64,000 nucleotides of DNA from Cellulomonas denverensis (GTDB taxonomy: Bacteria > Actinomycetota > Actinomycetes > Actinomycetales > Cellulomonadaceae), in assembly GCF_012396125.1 (NCBI RefSeq), contig NZ_JAAXOX010000001.1, positions 248,001 to 312,000 on the forward strand. Direction: 5' to 3'. The notes beneath the pieces are model-generated. The model searched no databases and was not told the origin of the DNA. It saw only the letters and a list, made by a program, of their open reading frames with translations. The position numbers and the translations under genes were made by a program. The first letter of the stretch is position 1; every line of letters starts with the position of its first letter. Below, piece after piece: positions 9,456-17,857 of this stretch.

Positions 9456-9507
9456 GCGACAGGGGGTCCATCGTCCGCCATATGATGACTTCATCAATCC
9501 ATGAAGT
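9456..9507 (+). promoter_or_regulatory. Promoter and dyad operator of the arsR-sulP operon
   Basis: A -10-like TATGAT (9481-9486) has a weak GCGACA (9456-9461) 19 bases upstream. Immediately downstream is the dyad ACTTCAT-CAATCC-ATGAAGT (9488-9507) with perfect 7-bp arms. Its position over the likely start site, ten bases before the ArsR-type gene, suggests autorepression. Confidence 0.6.
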
Positions 9508-9516
9508 AGGAGTGCG

Positions 9517-9870
9517 ATGGACCCCCGACCGCTCAGCGAGGTCAAGGCCGATCTGTTCAAGGGCCTGGCCCACCCGGTGCGGATCCGGGTGCTCGAACTG
9601 CTCGCCGAGGGCGGTGAACTGCCGGTCTCCACCCTGTTGTCGGAGACCGGGCTGGAGTCCTCGCACCTGTCCCAGCACCTGGCCGTGCTGCGCCGGTACC
9701 AGCTGGTGGCATCCGAGCGGCGGGGCAGCACGGTGCACTACCGGCTGGCCTCCGATCGGGTCGCCGAGCTGCTGCACGTCTCGCGGGACCTGCTCGGGGA
9801 GATCCTCGGCACCGCACAGCAGCAGCTCGCCGAACACCGGGCGTCCGCGCCGGCGACGAGCCCGCGGTGA
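9517..9870 (+). CDS. ArsR-family transcriptional regulator
   Basis: This 117-residue winged-helix repressor shows the ArsR core: LFKGLAHPVRIRVLELLAEGG, the recognition helix ESSHLSQHLAVLRRYQLV, and the wing ERRGSTVHYRL. It contains no cysteine at all, so the classic Cys-based metal sensing of ArsR/SmtB is excluded. Its stop overlaps the GTG of the SulP gene (GTGA), so regulator and transporter are co-translated. A perfect 7-bp-arm dyad lies just upstream. It probably represses its own operon; the inducer is unknown. Confidence 0.92.
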   Translation: MDPRPLSEVKADLFKGLAHPVRIRVLELLAEGGELPVSTLLSETGLESSHLSQHLAVLRRYQLVASERRGSTVHYRLASDRVAELLHVSRDLLGEILGTAQQQLAEHRASAPATSPR

Positions 9871-11504
9871 GCGCGCTCGGGCACCTGCGCGACCTGCTGC
9901 CGTCCTGGGCGGACTACAGCCAGCTGCGGACCTCGTGGCGCCGGGATCTGGTCGCCGGGCTGACCGTCGGGGTGGTCGCCCTGCCACTCGCGCTGGCGTT
10001 CGGGGTCAGCTCCGGGGCGGGCGCCGAGGCCGGACTGGTCACCGCCGTGGTCGCCGGGCTGGTCGCCGCGATCTTCGGCGGATCGCACGTCCAGGTCTCC
10101 GGGCCGACCGGCGCGATGGTGGTGGTCCTCGCCCCGGTGGTGGCCACCCATGGCACCGGGGTGCTCGGGCCGGTCTGCCTGCTGGCCGGGATCGTGGTGG
10201 TCCTGGCCGGGGTGCTGCGCCTGGGCCGGGCGGTCGCGCTGATCCCGTGGCCGGTGATCGAGGGCTTCACGCTCGGGATCGCCGTGATCATCTTCCTGCA
10301 GCAGGTGCCGGCCGCCCTCGGGGTGCCCGCCGCCGGGCACGATGCGAATGCGCTGCTCGCGGCCTGGCAGGTGCTCGGTGAGGTCTCCTGGCCGGACGCC
10401 GCGTGGTCGCTCGGGGCGGTCGGCGTCGTCGCCGCCGTCATGCTGCTGGCACCCCGGGTGCACCCGGCACTGCCCGGGTCGTTGATCGCGATCGTGCTGG
10501 TCACCGCGGTCGCGGTGGTCGCCGACCTGCCGCTGTCCACGATCGGCGAGCTGCCGGCCGGCCTGCCGCTGCCCGCGCTGCCGTCGGTGGACCTCCCGCT
10601 GGTGCGCGAGCTGATCGCCCCGGCCCTGACCGTCGCCGCGCTGGCCGCGATCGAGTCGCTGCTGTCCGCCCGGGTGGCCGCCACCCACTCGGACACCGGC
10701 CCCTACGACGGCGACCGGGAACTGGTCGGCCAGGGCCTCGCCTCGATCGCCGCCGGATTCTTCGGCGGGATGCCCGCCACCGGCGCGATCGCCCGCACCG
10801 CGGTCAACGTGCGCTCCGGCGCCCGCACCCGGCTGGCCGCCGTGGTGCACGCCGTGTTCCTGTTCATCGTCGTGGTGGCGGCCGGGAGCGTGGTCTCCCG
10901 GATCCCGCTGGCCGCACTCGCCGGGGTGCTGATGGTGACCGCGGCCCGGATGGTCTCGATCTCGGTGGTGCGCTCGGTGCTGATGGCGACCCGGGCAGCC
11001 GCGCTGCTGTTCGCCCTGTCCGCACTCATCACGATCAGCGTCGACCTGATCTACGCGGTCGGGATCGGGATCGCGGTGGCCGCGGTGATCAGCCTGCGCG
11101 CGCTGGCCCGGGCCGCAGGCGTGCACCGCGAGGAGCTGCCCGGACCGGCCCAGCCCGGCGACGAGCACATCGCGCTGTTCCGGATCGAGGGTTCGCTGTT
11201 CTTCGCCGCGGCGGAGCGGGTGCTGGAGCGGGTCGCGTCGATCCAGGACGTCGATGTCGTCATCCTGCGGCTGTCCGGCGTGCAGGTGCTGGACGCCACC
11301 GGCGCCCGGGTGCTGCACGAGTTGATCGTCGGCCTGGAACGCCGCGGCATCACCGTCCTGGTCAAGGGGCTGCAGGACCGCCATGTCGCCCTCGCCCGGC
11401 GGGTCGGGGTGATCTCCGCACTCCAGGACGAGTCGCACCTGTTCGACGACCTGGCGGCGGCGGTGCGCAGCGGGCGGCAGGTCACCGGCCGGGTGGCCCG
11501 CTGA
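9867..11504 (+). CDS. SulP-family anion permease with STAS domain
   Basis: A 545-residue SLC26/SulP transporter. The N-terminal part (DYSQLRTSWRRDLVAGLTVGVVALPLALAFG) and the following 10-12 hydrophobic segments include the motif VSGPTGAMVVVLAP. A C-terminal STAS domain (about 430-535) follows, with LRLSGVQVLDATGARVLHEL. Family members carry sulfate, bicarbonate or other anions; the substrate is not deducible. It starts at GTG 9867, overlapping arsR by four bases. A dedicated cysteine-free ArsR partner suggests inducible expression. Confidence 0.9.
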   Translation: MSALGHLRDLLPSWADYSQLRTSWRRDLVAGLTVGVVALPLALAFGVSSGAGAEAGLVTAVVAGLVAAIFGGSHVQVSGPTGAMVVVLAPVVATHGTGVLGPVCLLAGIVVVLAGVLRLGRAVALIPWPVIEGFTLGIAVIIFLQQVPAALGVPAAGHDANALLAAWQVLGEVSWPDAAWSLGAVGVVAAVMLLAPRVHPALPGSLIAIVLVTAVAVVADLPLSTIGELPAGLPLPALPSVDLPLVRELIAPALTVAALAAIESLLSARVAATHSDTGPYDGDRELVGQGLASIAAGFFGGMPATGAIARTAVNVRSGARTRLAAVVHAVFLFIVVVAAGSVVSRIPLAALAGVLMVTAARMVSISVVRSVLMATRAAALLFALSALITISVDLIYAVGIGIAVAAVISLRALARAAGVHREELPGPAQPGDEHIALFRIEGSLFFAAAERVLERVASIQDVDVVILRLSGVQVLDATGARVLHELIVGLERRGITVLVKGLQDRHVALARRVGVISALQDESHLFDDLAAAVRSGRQVTGRVAR

Positions 11505-11721
11505 GAACAGCAGGCCCACGAGCGCCAGCGCCCTCACCTGGAACGGGACCACCAGCCGGGCGATTCGGGTCATCGGCCCGGCCCGCACCCACCTTTGTGT
11601 CCGGATCGCGGATCCCGGTACGCCGATCCCGAGCGGGTAAAATCGCGACCGGTGAGCGTTGGCCAGGGGGCCACGAGTCGACTGCGACGCCCGTACCCGA
11701 GTCGTCGCCACAGGAGAGCCG

Positions 11722-12216
11722 ATGAACGCCGAACTCCGGCCGAGCACCCGGCCACTGCCGTTCGCATGTGCGCCGGAAGGCCAGCACGGCACGGCGCCGG
11801 GGTGTTTTCCCGACACCGACCCCGGCGGCCCCGGTCTGCCCGAGCAGGACCTGCCCGCGGTCCCGTTCCAGGTGGTGTCCGATGCCTCGTCCGGTGGCAG
11901 GACGTCGACGGTGCTGCTCCGGGTGCGCTGCCCGGGCACCGGCGGCCATGCCACGGTGCCGTTGAGCCCCGACACCATGCAGGAGCTCCTCGCCCTCGCC
12001 CAGGGCATGCCGCCCACCGCCCCGGGCCCGGACGGCACACCCGAGGCCACCCCGGCGGAGGTGCGGTCCTGGGCGCGGCGGCAGGGACTGACGGTGGCCG
12101 ATCGCGGCCAGCTTCCCCGCAGGGTGGTCGCGGCGTATCTCGCCGATCAGCAGACCGCGCGCGCCGGTCAGATCTCGCCCATGCTGTGCGCGGTGGGCCG
12201 CCGGTCAGGCTCCTGA
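11722..12216 (+). CDS. Protein with Lsr2-like C-terminal DNA-binding domain
   Basis: This 164-residue protein has a Pro/Gly-rich, apparently disordered N-terminal half with a short beta-rich stretch (STVLLRVRCPGTGGHATVPL). Near residues 110-142 lies EVRSWARRQGLTVADRGQLP, then RRVVAAYLA. This matches the C-terminal DNA-binding domain of Lsr2, whose core is W-A-R...V-x-x-R-G-R-x-P...V..AY. The AT-hook-like RGR is RGQ here. It lacks an obvious canonical Lsr2 dimerisation domain, so it is an Lsr2-like relative rather than Lsr2. AGGAGAG precedes the ATG. Role as a nucleoid-associated or silencing protein is inferred. Confidence 0.65.
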   Translation: MNAELRPSTRPLPFACAPEGQHGTAPGCFPDTDPGGPGLPEQDLPAVPFQVVSDASSGGRTSTVLLRVRCPGTGGHATVPLSPDTMQELLALAQGMPPTAPGPDGTPEATPAEVRSWARRQGLTVADRGQLPRRVVAAYLADQQTARAGQISPMLCAVGRRSGS

Positions 12217-12259
12217 CCCGGCGCTCCCCCGCGCGTCGGCCGATGCCGGGAACGCCGGG

Positions 12260-12331
12260 CTCCGCCCCCAGGATTCGAACCCGGACCTCAAGGCACCAAA
12301 GGCCTGCGTGCTGCCATTACACCAGGGCGGA
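12260..12331 (-). tRNA. tRNA-Gln(UUG)
   Basis: The minus strand folds as a complete tRNA: a 7-bp acceptor stem TCCGCCC/GGGCGGA, D-loop GTGTAATGGCAGCAC, anticodon loop CTTTGGT giving anticodon UUG, and T arm with GGTTCGAATCC. The discriminator base is G. CCA is not encoded. Confidence 0.95.
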
Positions 12332-12419
12332 CCGCACACCCGGGTGGCGGATGTGCGTCCCCAGTGTGCCAGGCCAGGGGGCCGTTCCACGCCGGGGCGA
12401 AGCCTGAGAGGATGTCCGG

Positions 12420-13067
12420 ATGGCCACAGAACCCCGCCGCGGCACCCGGGCGACCAAGGCGCGGATGACCGCGGCCGAACGGCGTGAGCAGTTGCTGGAC
12501 GTCAGCCGCACGCTGTTCGCCGAGAAGGGCTTCGAGGGCACGTCGGTCGAGGAGATCGCGGCCCGGGCCGAGGTGTCCAAGCCGGTGGTGTACGAGCACT
12601 TCGGCGGCAAGGAGGGCATCTACGCGGTGGTGGTGGACCGGGAGATCCGGGCGCTGACCGACGCGCTGAACGGTGCGCTGGAGAAGGGCCACCACCCGCG
12701 GGTGCTGGTGGAGCGCTCGGCGCTGGCGCTGCTGGGCTACATCGAGGACAACGAGGACGGCTTCCGGATCCTGGTCCGGGACTCGCCGGTCGCGCAGGCC
12801 ACCGGGACGTTCTCCAGTCTGATCGGCGACGTGGCGACCCAGGTGGAGCACCTGCTGGCCGACCAGTTCCTCAAGTCGCACCTGGACCCGCGCACGGCGC
12901 CGATCTACGCGCAGATGCTGGTCGGGATGGTGGCACTGACCGGGCAGCACTGGCTGGACTCGCGCTCGCTGACCAAGACCGACGTGGCGGCCAACCTGGT
13001 GAACCTGGCGTGGAACGGGCTGTCCGGCCTGGAACGGCGTCCGCGGCTGTCCGACCAGCACGAGTAA
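12420..13067 (+). CDS. TetR/AcrR-family transcriptional regulator
   Basis: The 215-residue protein has a classic TetR N-terminal HTH (about 20-75): REQLLDVSRTLFAEKGFEGT, SVEEIAARAEVSKPVVYEHF and GGKEGIYAVVVDRE. The C-terminal helical ligand domain is typical in size. GAGAGGATG just before the start gives a ribosome binding site. It is followed nine bases later by a MarR-family gene on the same strand. The ligand and target are unknown; no dyad is obvious upstream, where the tRNA-Gln gene lies divergently. Confidence 0.92.
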   Translation: MATEPRRGTRATKARMTAAERREQLLDVSRTLFAEKGFEGTSVEEIAARAEVSKPVVYEHFGGKEGIYAVVVDREIRALTDALNGALEKGHHPRVLVERSALALLGYIEDNEDGFRILVRDSPVAQATGTFSSLIGDVATQVEHLLADQFLKSHLDPRTAPIYAQMLVGMVALTGQHWLDSRSLTKTDVAANLVNLAWNGLSGLERRPRLSDQHE

Positions 13068-13076
13068 CCTCACCGC

Positions 13077-13580
13077 ATGCCCGAGGAGCAGGCGGTGGAC
13101 GAGGTCGACCGGATCGTCGACGCCTGGGCGCGCGAGCGCCCGGATCTGGATGTCACGCCGCTGACCGTGCTGTCCCGGGTGACCCGGTTGTCCCGGCACC
13201 TGGACCTGGCGCGGCGGCGGGCGTTCGCGCTGCACCGGCTGGAGCCGTGGGAGTTCGACGTGCTGTCGGCGCTGCGCCGCGCGGGGGCGCCCTACCGCCT
13301 GTCGCCGGGCGCGCTGCTGACCCAGACTCTGGTAACCAGCGGGACGATGACCAACCGGATCGACCGGCTGGCCGCCCGGTCGCTGGTGCGGCGGCTGCCC
13401 TCCCCCGACGACCGCCGGGGGGTGCTGGTCAGCCTGACCGACGACGGCCTGGCCCGGGTGGACGCGGCGATGACCAGCCTGCTGGACATCGAGCGCGACC
13501 TGCTGGCCGACCTGCCGGAGGCGGATCGCGAGCGCCTGGCCGACCTGCTGCGCACGCTGGTGCTGCCCTTCGACTCCTGA
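13077..13580 (+). CDS. MarR-family transcriptional regulator
   Basis: The 167-residue protein has the MarR winged-helix core: HRLEPWEFDVLSALRRAGAP, YRLSPGALLTQTLVTSGTMT, then NRIDRLAARSLVRRLPSPDD and RRGVLVSLTDDG with the wing arginines. N-terminal VDEVDRIVDAWARERPDLD and the C-terminal helices form the dimer interface. It starts nine bases after the TetR gene, so the two are probably co-transcribed. Ligand unknown. Confidence 0.93.
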   Translation: MPEEQAVDEVDRIVDAWARERPDLDVTPLTVLSRVTRLSRHLDLARRRAFALHRLEPWEFDVLSALRRAGAPYRLSPGALLTQTLVTSGTMTNRIDRLAARSLVRRLPSPDDRRGVLVSLTDDGLARVDAAMTSLLDIERDLLADLPEADRERLADLLRTLVLPFDS

Positions 13581-13594
13581 CCGGCCCCACGACA

Positions 13595-13629
13595 GCGGCC
13601 GGCCGCCCCCTCCCGGGACGACCGGCCGC
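13595..13629. terminator. Bidirectional hairpin between convergent genes
   Basis: GCGGCCGG (13595-13602) and CCGGCCGC (13622-13629) form an 8-bp perfect G/C stem with a 19-base loop, between the MarR gene and the convergent ABC permease gene. It can serve both strands; there is no T tract. Confidence 0.45.
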
Positions 13630-13647
13630 GATCGGATGGGCCGGTGG

Positions 13648-14766
13648 TCAGCCCTTGAGCGCCTCGCTCAGCTTGACCCGGCGACCGGTGCGCAGCACCG
13701 ACCGCTCGTAGATCCGGGCGCCGATCCCGGTCACGATCCAGGCCGAGATCGCCAGGATCACCAGGGACAGCAGCGGCTCCCACCAGGCGGCGGTGCCGAG
13801 GAACAGCCGGACCGGCATCCCGACCGGGGCGCTGAACGGGACGTAGCTCATCACCGCGAGCACGGTCTCGTTCGAGTTGAAGAAGATCACCAGGAAGTAC
13901 GGGATCATGATCAGGTACATCACCGGGGCGAGCACCGCCCCGGTGTCCTCGGTGCGGGAGACCAGCGAGGCGGCGGCGGCGAACATCGCGGCCAGCAGCA
14001 CGAACCCGATCAGGAAGAACACCACGAACCAGGCGATCGGCGCCCCGACCAGGCCGAGGATGTCGTCCTGCCCGGTGACCACCAGGCCGATCACGGCGAC
14101 GGCGGCGATCGCGGCGGTCTGGCCCAGCGCCAGGATGCTGTTGCCCACCACCTTGCCGGCCAGCAGAGCGCGCGGCGGCACGGCGGACAGCAGGATCTCC
14201 ACGATCCGGGACTGCTTCTCCTGCACGGTGTTCTGCGCGATCGTGCTGCCGAAGGTCATCGAGGCGAGCATGAACACCATGCCGAAGGCGAGGGCGATCA
14301 GGTAGCGCAGCCCCTCACTGGTGGAGGGCTCGTTCAGCAGCTCCACCGGCGGGGTGACCGCGAGGGCGCTGACCAGGTTCTGCGGCGCGGACTCGTTGCC
14401 CACCACCAGCAGGCCGAGCGGGTTGTCATCGCTCGGCGCCTCGGGCAGCAGCGCCGCGGACGCCTCCTCGTCCTCCACCAGCCGGCGGGCCTCCGCCTCG
14501 TCGGTGGCGTCCACCGCCTCGATGCCGTCCAGTCCGTCGACGAGTTCCGCGGTGGCCGGCACCACGGCGACCGTGGTGGTCGAGCCGAGCTTGTCGCCGA
14601 ACACGCTGGACAGGATGATCCCGGCCAGGATCACCACCAGCATGATCACGGTCGAGATGACGAACGCCTTGCTGCGGATCTGGGTGGTGACCTCGCGTTC
14701 GGCCACCAGCATGGTGCTCTGCAGCATGCTCGGGGTGGCCGGGCGCTGCGGGGTGGGGGTGCTCAT
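13648..14766 (-). CDS. ABC-2 type (NatB-like) exporter permease
   Basis: A 372-residue permease partnered with the overlapping ATPase gene. The first helix (AFVISTVIMLVVILAGIILSS) is followed by a large extracytoplasmic domain (about 55-165). Then come five or six further helices, with FGSTIAQNTVQEKQSRIVEILLSAV preceding the second helix hairpin. This pattern is typical of NatB/YhaP-type ABC-2 permeases (ABC2_membrane_3). Family members export Na+, antimicrobial compounds or other substrates; the substrate here is unknown. Start ATG 14766 overlaps the ATPase stop by four bases. Confidence 0.9.
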   Translation of the reverse strand: MSTPTPQRPATPSMLQSTMLVAEREVTTQIRSKAFVISTVIMLVVILAGIILSSVFGDKLGSTTTVAVVPATAELVDGLDGIEAVDATDEAEARRLVEDEEASAALLPEAPSDDNPLGLLVVGNESAPQNLVSALAVTPPVELLNEPSTSEGLRYLIALAFGMVFMLASMTFGSTIAQNTVQEKQSRIVEILLSAVPPRALLAGKVVGNSILALGQTAAIAAVAVIGLVVTGQDDILGLVGAPIAWFVVFFLIGFVLLAAMFAAAASLVSRTEDTGAVLAPVMYLIMIPYFLVIFFNSNETVLAVMSYVPFSAPVGMPVRLFLGTAAWWEPLLSLVILAISAWIVTGIGARIYERSVLRTGRRVKLSEALKG

Positions 14767-15674
14767 CGGACGGCCTCCTCGTGGCGCACCTCGTCGGTGA
14801 CGATGTCGCGGAAGATCTCGGCCAGGCGCGGGCGCACCGGGCTGAAGGACTGCACCGGGGCGGCGTCCATCGCCGTGCGCAGCACCTGCTGGGCGGTGGC
14901 CTCGTCGGCGTCGAACATGGCGTAGCCGCCGTCGAACTCCACCACCGAGACCCCCGGCCGGCTGCGCAGCCAGCCCATGTCGCCGGCCGACGTGATCTCG
15001 TACCGGGGCTCGGCGTAGCGCTCGCGCAGTTCCTCCCGGCCACCGGACGCCCGGATCTGGCCCTTGGCGATCACCACGACGTCGTCGCACAGCCGCTCGA
15101 CCACATCCAGCTGGTGCGAGCTGAACAGCACCGGGACGCCGCGCGCCGCGTACTCGCTGAGCACGTTGAGCACCACGTCCACCGCCATCGGGTCCAGCCC
15201 GGAGAACGGCTCGTCCAGGATCAGCACCTCGGGGTCGTGCACCAGGGACGCGGCGATCTGGGCGCGCTGCTGGTTGCCCAGCGACAGGTCCTCCACCGGG
15301 TCGTGCAGCCGCTCGCCCAGCCCGAGCCGGGTGAGCAGGTCGGTCGCCCGGTCGGTGGCGGTGCGCTTGTCGAAGCCGTGCAACCGAGCCAGGTAGGCGA
15401 TCTGGTCGACGATCTTCATCTTCGGGTAGAGACCCCGCTCCTCGGGCATGTACCCGAAGCTGCGGCGCTGCTCGTCGCCGAGCGGCTGACCGTCCATGGT
15501 GACGGTGCCGGAGTCGGCGGACAGCACCCCGAGGATGATCCGCATGGTGGTGGTCTTGCCGGCACCGTTGCCGCCCACGAACCCGGTGAGCTTGCCGCGC
15601 TGGACGGTGAAGCCCACGTCGTCGAGGACCAGCCGGTCCCCGAAGGATCGGTGGATGCCGCTCAGCTGGAGCAC
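14763..15674 (-). CDS. ABC transporter ATP-binding protein (NatA-like)
   Basis: The 303-residue ATPase carries Walker A GGNGAGKTTT, the Q-loop region FGYMPEERGLYPKM, a variant signature LSLGNQQRAQIAASLVHDPE, Walker B VLILDEPFSGLDP and switch histidine SSHQ. The signature is SLGNQ rather than LSGGQ, as in the NatA/YhaQ group, which also shows the EERGLYPKM motif. It has a C-terminal DUF4162-like extension. Start is GTG 15674. It forms an exporter with the overlapping ABC-2 permease. A NarL-type two-component system sits just upstream on the same strand and is a likely regulator. Confidence 0.94.
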   Translation of the reverse strand: MLQLSGIHRSFGDRLVLDDVGFTVQRGKLTGFVGGNGAGKTTTMRIILGVLSADSGTVTMDGQPLGDEQRRSFGYMPEERGLYPKMKIVDQIAYLARLHGFDKRTATDRATDLLTRLGLGERLHDPVEDLSLGNQQRAQIAASLVHDPEVLILDEPFSGLDPMAVDVVLNVLSEYAARGVPVLFSSHQLDVVERLCDDVVVIAKGQIRASGGREELRERYAEPRYEITSAGDMGWLRSRPGVSVVEFDGGYAMFDADEATAQQVLRTAMDAAPVQSFSPVRPRLAEIFRDIVTDEVRHEEAVR

Positions 15675-15818
15675 GCTGAACTCCTGTCGTCGTGATGGGT
15701 GATGCGCACGACGGTAGGGCCCGAGGGGTGCCCGGCACCTCCGGCGCAGGACTGATTCGCGCGGGTCCTCCCAGCGGGTGACCTCCGTCGCGGGGTGGAG
15801 GTGGAGTACTCAGACCGG

Positions 15819-16490
15819 TCAGTCCGCCAGGCCCTTGCGATAGGCGAAGACCACTGCCTGCACCCGGTCGCGCAGACCGAGCTTGGTGAGCACGTTGGAC
15901 ACGTGGGTCTTCACCGTCGCCCGGCCCAGCACCAGCTCGGCGGCGATCTCGTCATTGCTGAGCCCGCGAGCCACCAGGCGGAGCACCTCGGCCTCCCGGT
16001 CCGTCAGCTGCTCGACCACCGCACTGCCCGGGCACGGCTCCGGGCCGGCGATCACCCCGGCCGAGCCCATCGCCCGGGAGATCACCGAGCGGGTCACCTC
16101 CGGCGACAGCAGCGCGTCACCGGCCGCCACCGCCCGCACCGCATCCGCCAGTTGCTCCGGCCGGGAGTTCTTCAGCAGGAACCCGGACGCCCCGGCGGTG
16201 AGCGCCTGCACCAGGTAGTCCTCCCGGTTGAAGGTGGTCAGCACCAGCACCGCACAGTCCAGCTCGGGATCGGACCGGATCAGCCGGGTGGCCTCGATGC
16301 CGTCCAGCTCGGGCATCTGCACGTCCATGCACACCACGTCCGGCCGCAGCTCGTGGGCCAGCCGCACCGCCTCGCGCCCGGTGGAGGCCTGACCGACCAC
16401 GGTCAGATCCGGCGAGGCGTCCAGGATCGTGGCCAGCGCGGCCCGCAGCAGCGCCTGGTCGTCGGCCAGCAGCACCCGGATCCCGGTCAT
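15819..16490 (-). CDS. NarL/FixJ-family response regulator
   Basis: This 223-residue regulator has a receiver domain (ADDQ pocket at 9-12, phospho-acceptor D56 in CMDVQMP, conserved T and K) and a C-terminal LuxR HTH (about 155-215). The HTH shows LTDREAEVLRLVARGLSNDE, IAAELVLGRATVKTHVSNVL and TKLGLRDRVQAVVFAY. Its ATG overlaps the histidine kinase stop (ATGA). It lies immediately upstream of the NatAB-type ABC genes on the same strand. Confidence 0.95.
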   Translation of the reverse strand: MTGIRVLLADDQALLRAALATILDASPDLTVVGQASTGREAVRLAHELRPDVVCMDVQMPELDGIEATRLIRSDPELDCAVLVLTTFNREDYLVQALTAGASGFLLKNSRPEQLADAVRAVAAGDALLSPEVTRSVISRAMGSAGVIAGPEPCPGSAVVEQLTDREAEVLRLVARGLSNDEIAAELVLGRATVKTHVSNVLTKLGLRDRVQAVVFAYRKGLAD

Positions 16491-17821
16491 CGGTCGTCCC
16501 TCTCCCGCATGGCGGCCAGCGGCACCCGCGCCCGCACCAGATATCCACCGCGTCCGCGGGGCCCGGCCACCAGGGTGCCGCCGTCCGCCGCAGCCCGCTC
16601 GCGCATCCCGACCTGGCCCAGCCCGGCACCGCCGAGCCGCGCCCGCCGGCTCATCCCGCCGCCGTCGTCGGTGACCTCCAGCTCCACCGCGTCGTCGTCG
16701 TAGCGCAGCCGGACGTCCGCCCGCGCGCCCTCACCGGCGTGCTTGCGGGTGTTGGTCAGCGCCTCCTGGGCGATCCGGTACAGGTTCAGCGACAGCAGCG
16801 GCGGCAGCGGTTGCGGATCGCCGATCACCTGGAAGGTCGCGGTCACCCCGGCCTCGGTCGACTGGGCCACCAGGGTGGGCAGCTGCTCCACGGTCATCGA
16901 CCCGACGGCCGGCGCCGGACGTTCGGCCACCCCGGCCTCCCGCAGGGTGCCGAGCACCCCCTGCAGCTCCACGATCGCCGCCCGGGCCGAGTCCTCCACC
17001 TGTTCCAGCGACCGGGTCGCACCGTCGGCGTCCAGCGCCAGCTGCACCCGGGCGGCGGCGGCCTGCACCCCCATCAGCGAGACGTGGTGTGCGACCGCGT
17101 CGTGCAGTTCGCGCGCCAGCCGCAGCCGCTCCAGGGAGACCGCCTGTTCCTCCACCATCCGGCGCTCGGTGACCAGCTGCCGTCCGCGCCACCGGGTCCG
17201 GGCCCGGTCCCGCGCCGCGTTCCAGGCATGGTCGCCGAAGTACCAGGCGCCGGAGAAGTAGAGCATGTTGGTCAGCACCTGGCTCATCAGGTAGGCGGCC
17301 ATCGGGGAGAACGCGCCGGCCCGGGACAGCCCCGGGATCGCGTCCGGGTCGGTCACGGACTGGAAGATCGTCACCAGCAGCCAGACCGCCATCCCGGTGA
17401 CCACCGCCGCGCGGACCCAGAACGCCACCGTCCGCCGGCTCTCCCAGGCGCCCACGGTGTACAGCGCCATGAACAGCGCGATGTTGATGAACAGCGTCTC
17501 GGAGACCTGCAGGCTCACCGTGATCACGAACATCATGCCGACGATCACGGCCACCGCGGACGGCCAGCGGCGGCGGAAGGCCAGCGGCAGCACCGTGGCC
17601 ACCAGGCAGGCCACCGCCACCGGCCCGGACGCCGGATCGTCGTAGAGCCCCACCACCTGCCAGAGCGCCAGGTCCAGCACCGCCCCGATGAACAGCACCG
17701 CCGCGATCAGCAGGTCCGAGCGCAGTTGCTCCGGGGTGGGGGCAGCACGGCGCCACCGGGGGTCATCCGGGTTCGGGGTGGACGGCGGGTCCGGGCGGGT
17801 GAGGGCTCGCACGGCGCCCAC
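16487..17821 (-). CDS. NarL-type sensor histidine kinase (HisKA_3)
   Basis: A 444-residue kinase with an N-terminal membrane domain of about five or six helices (residues 35-205), a coiled linker, then the HisKA_3 dimerisation/phosphotransfer region RLARELHDAVAHHVSLMGVQ and a HATPase_c domain with N box LYRIAQEALTNTRKHA and DDGGGM. This is the DesK/NarX-like group found with LuxR-type regulators. The start is GTG at 17821 with no strong ribosome site, so leaderless or a slightly different start is possible. Coupled to the following regulator by overlap. Confidence 0.93.
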   Translation of the reverse strand: MGAVRALTRPDPPSTPNPDDPRWRRAAPTPEQLRSDLLIAAVLFIGAVLDLALWQVVGLYDDPASGPVAVACLVATVLPLAFRRRWPSAVAVIVGMMFVITVSLQVSETLFINIALFMALYTVGAWESRRTVAFWVRAAVVTGMAVWLLVTIFQSVTDPDAIPGLSRAGAFSPMAAYLMSQVLTNMLYFSGAWYFGDHAWNAARDRARTRWRGRQLVTERRMVEEQAVSLERLRLARELHDAVAHHVSLMGVQAAAARVQLALDADGATRSLEQVEDSARAAIVELQGVLGTLREAGVAERPAPAVGSMTVEQLPTLVAQSTEAGVTATFQVIGDPQPLPPLLSLNLYRIAQEALTNTRKHAGEGARADVRLRYDDDAVELEVTDDGGGMSRRARLGGAGLGQVGMRERAAADGGTLVAGPRGRGGYLVRARVPLAAMRERDDR

Positions 17822-17857
17822 GCTAGCGATGAGTGGGTGCTACCTGGGACCCACCAC

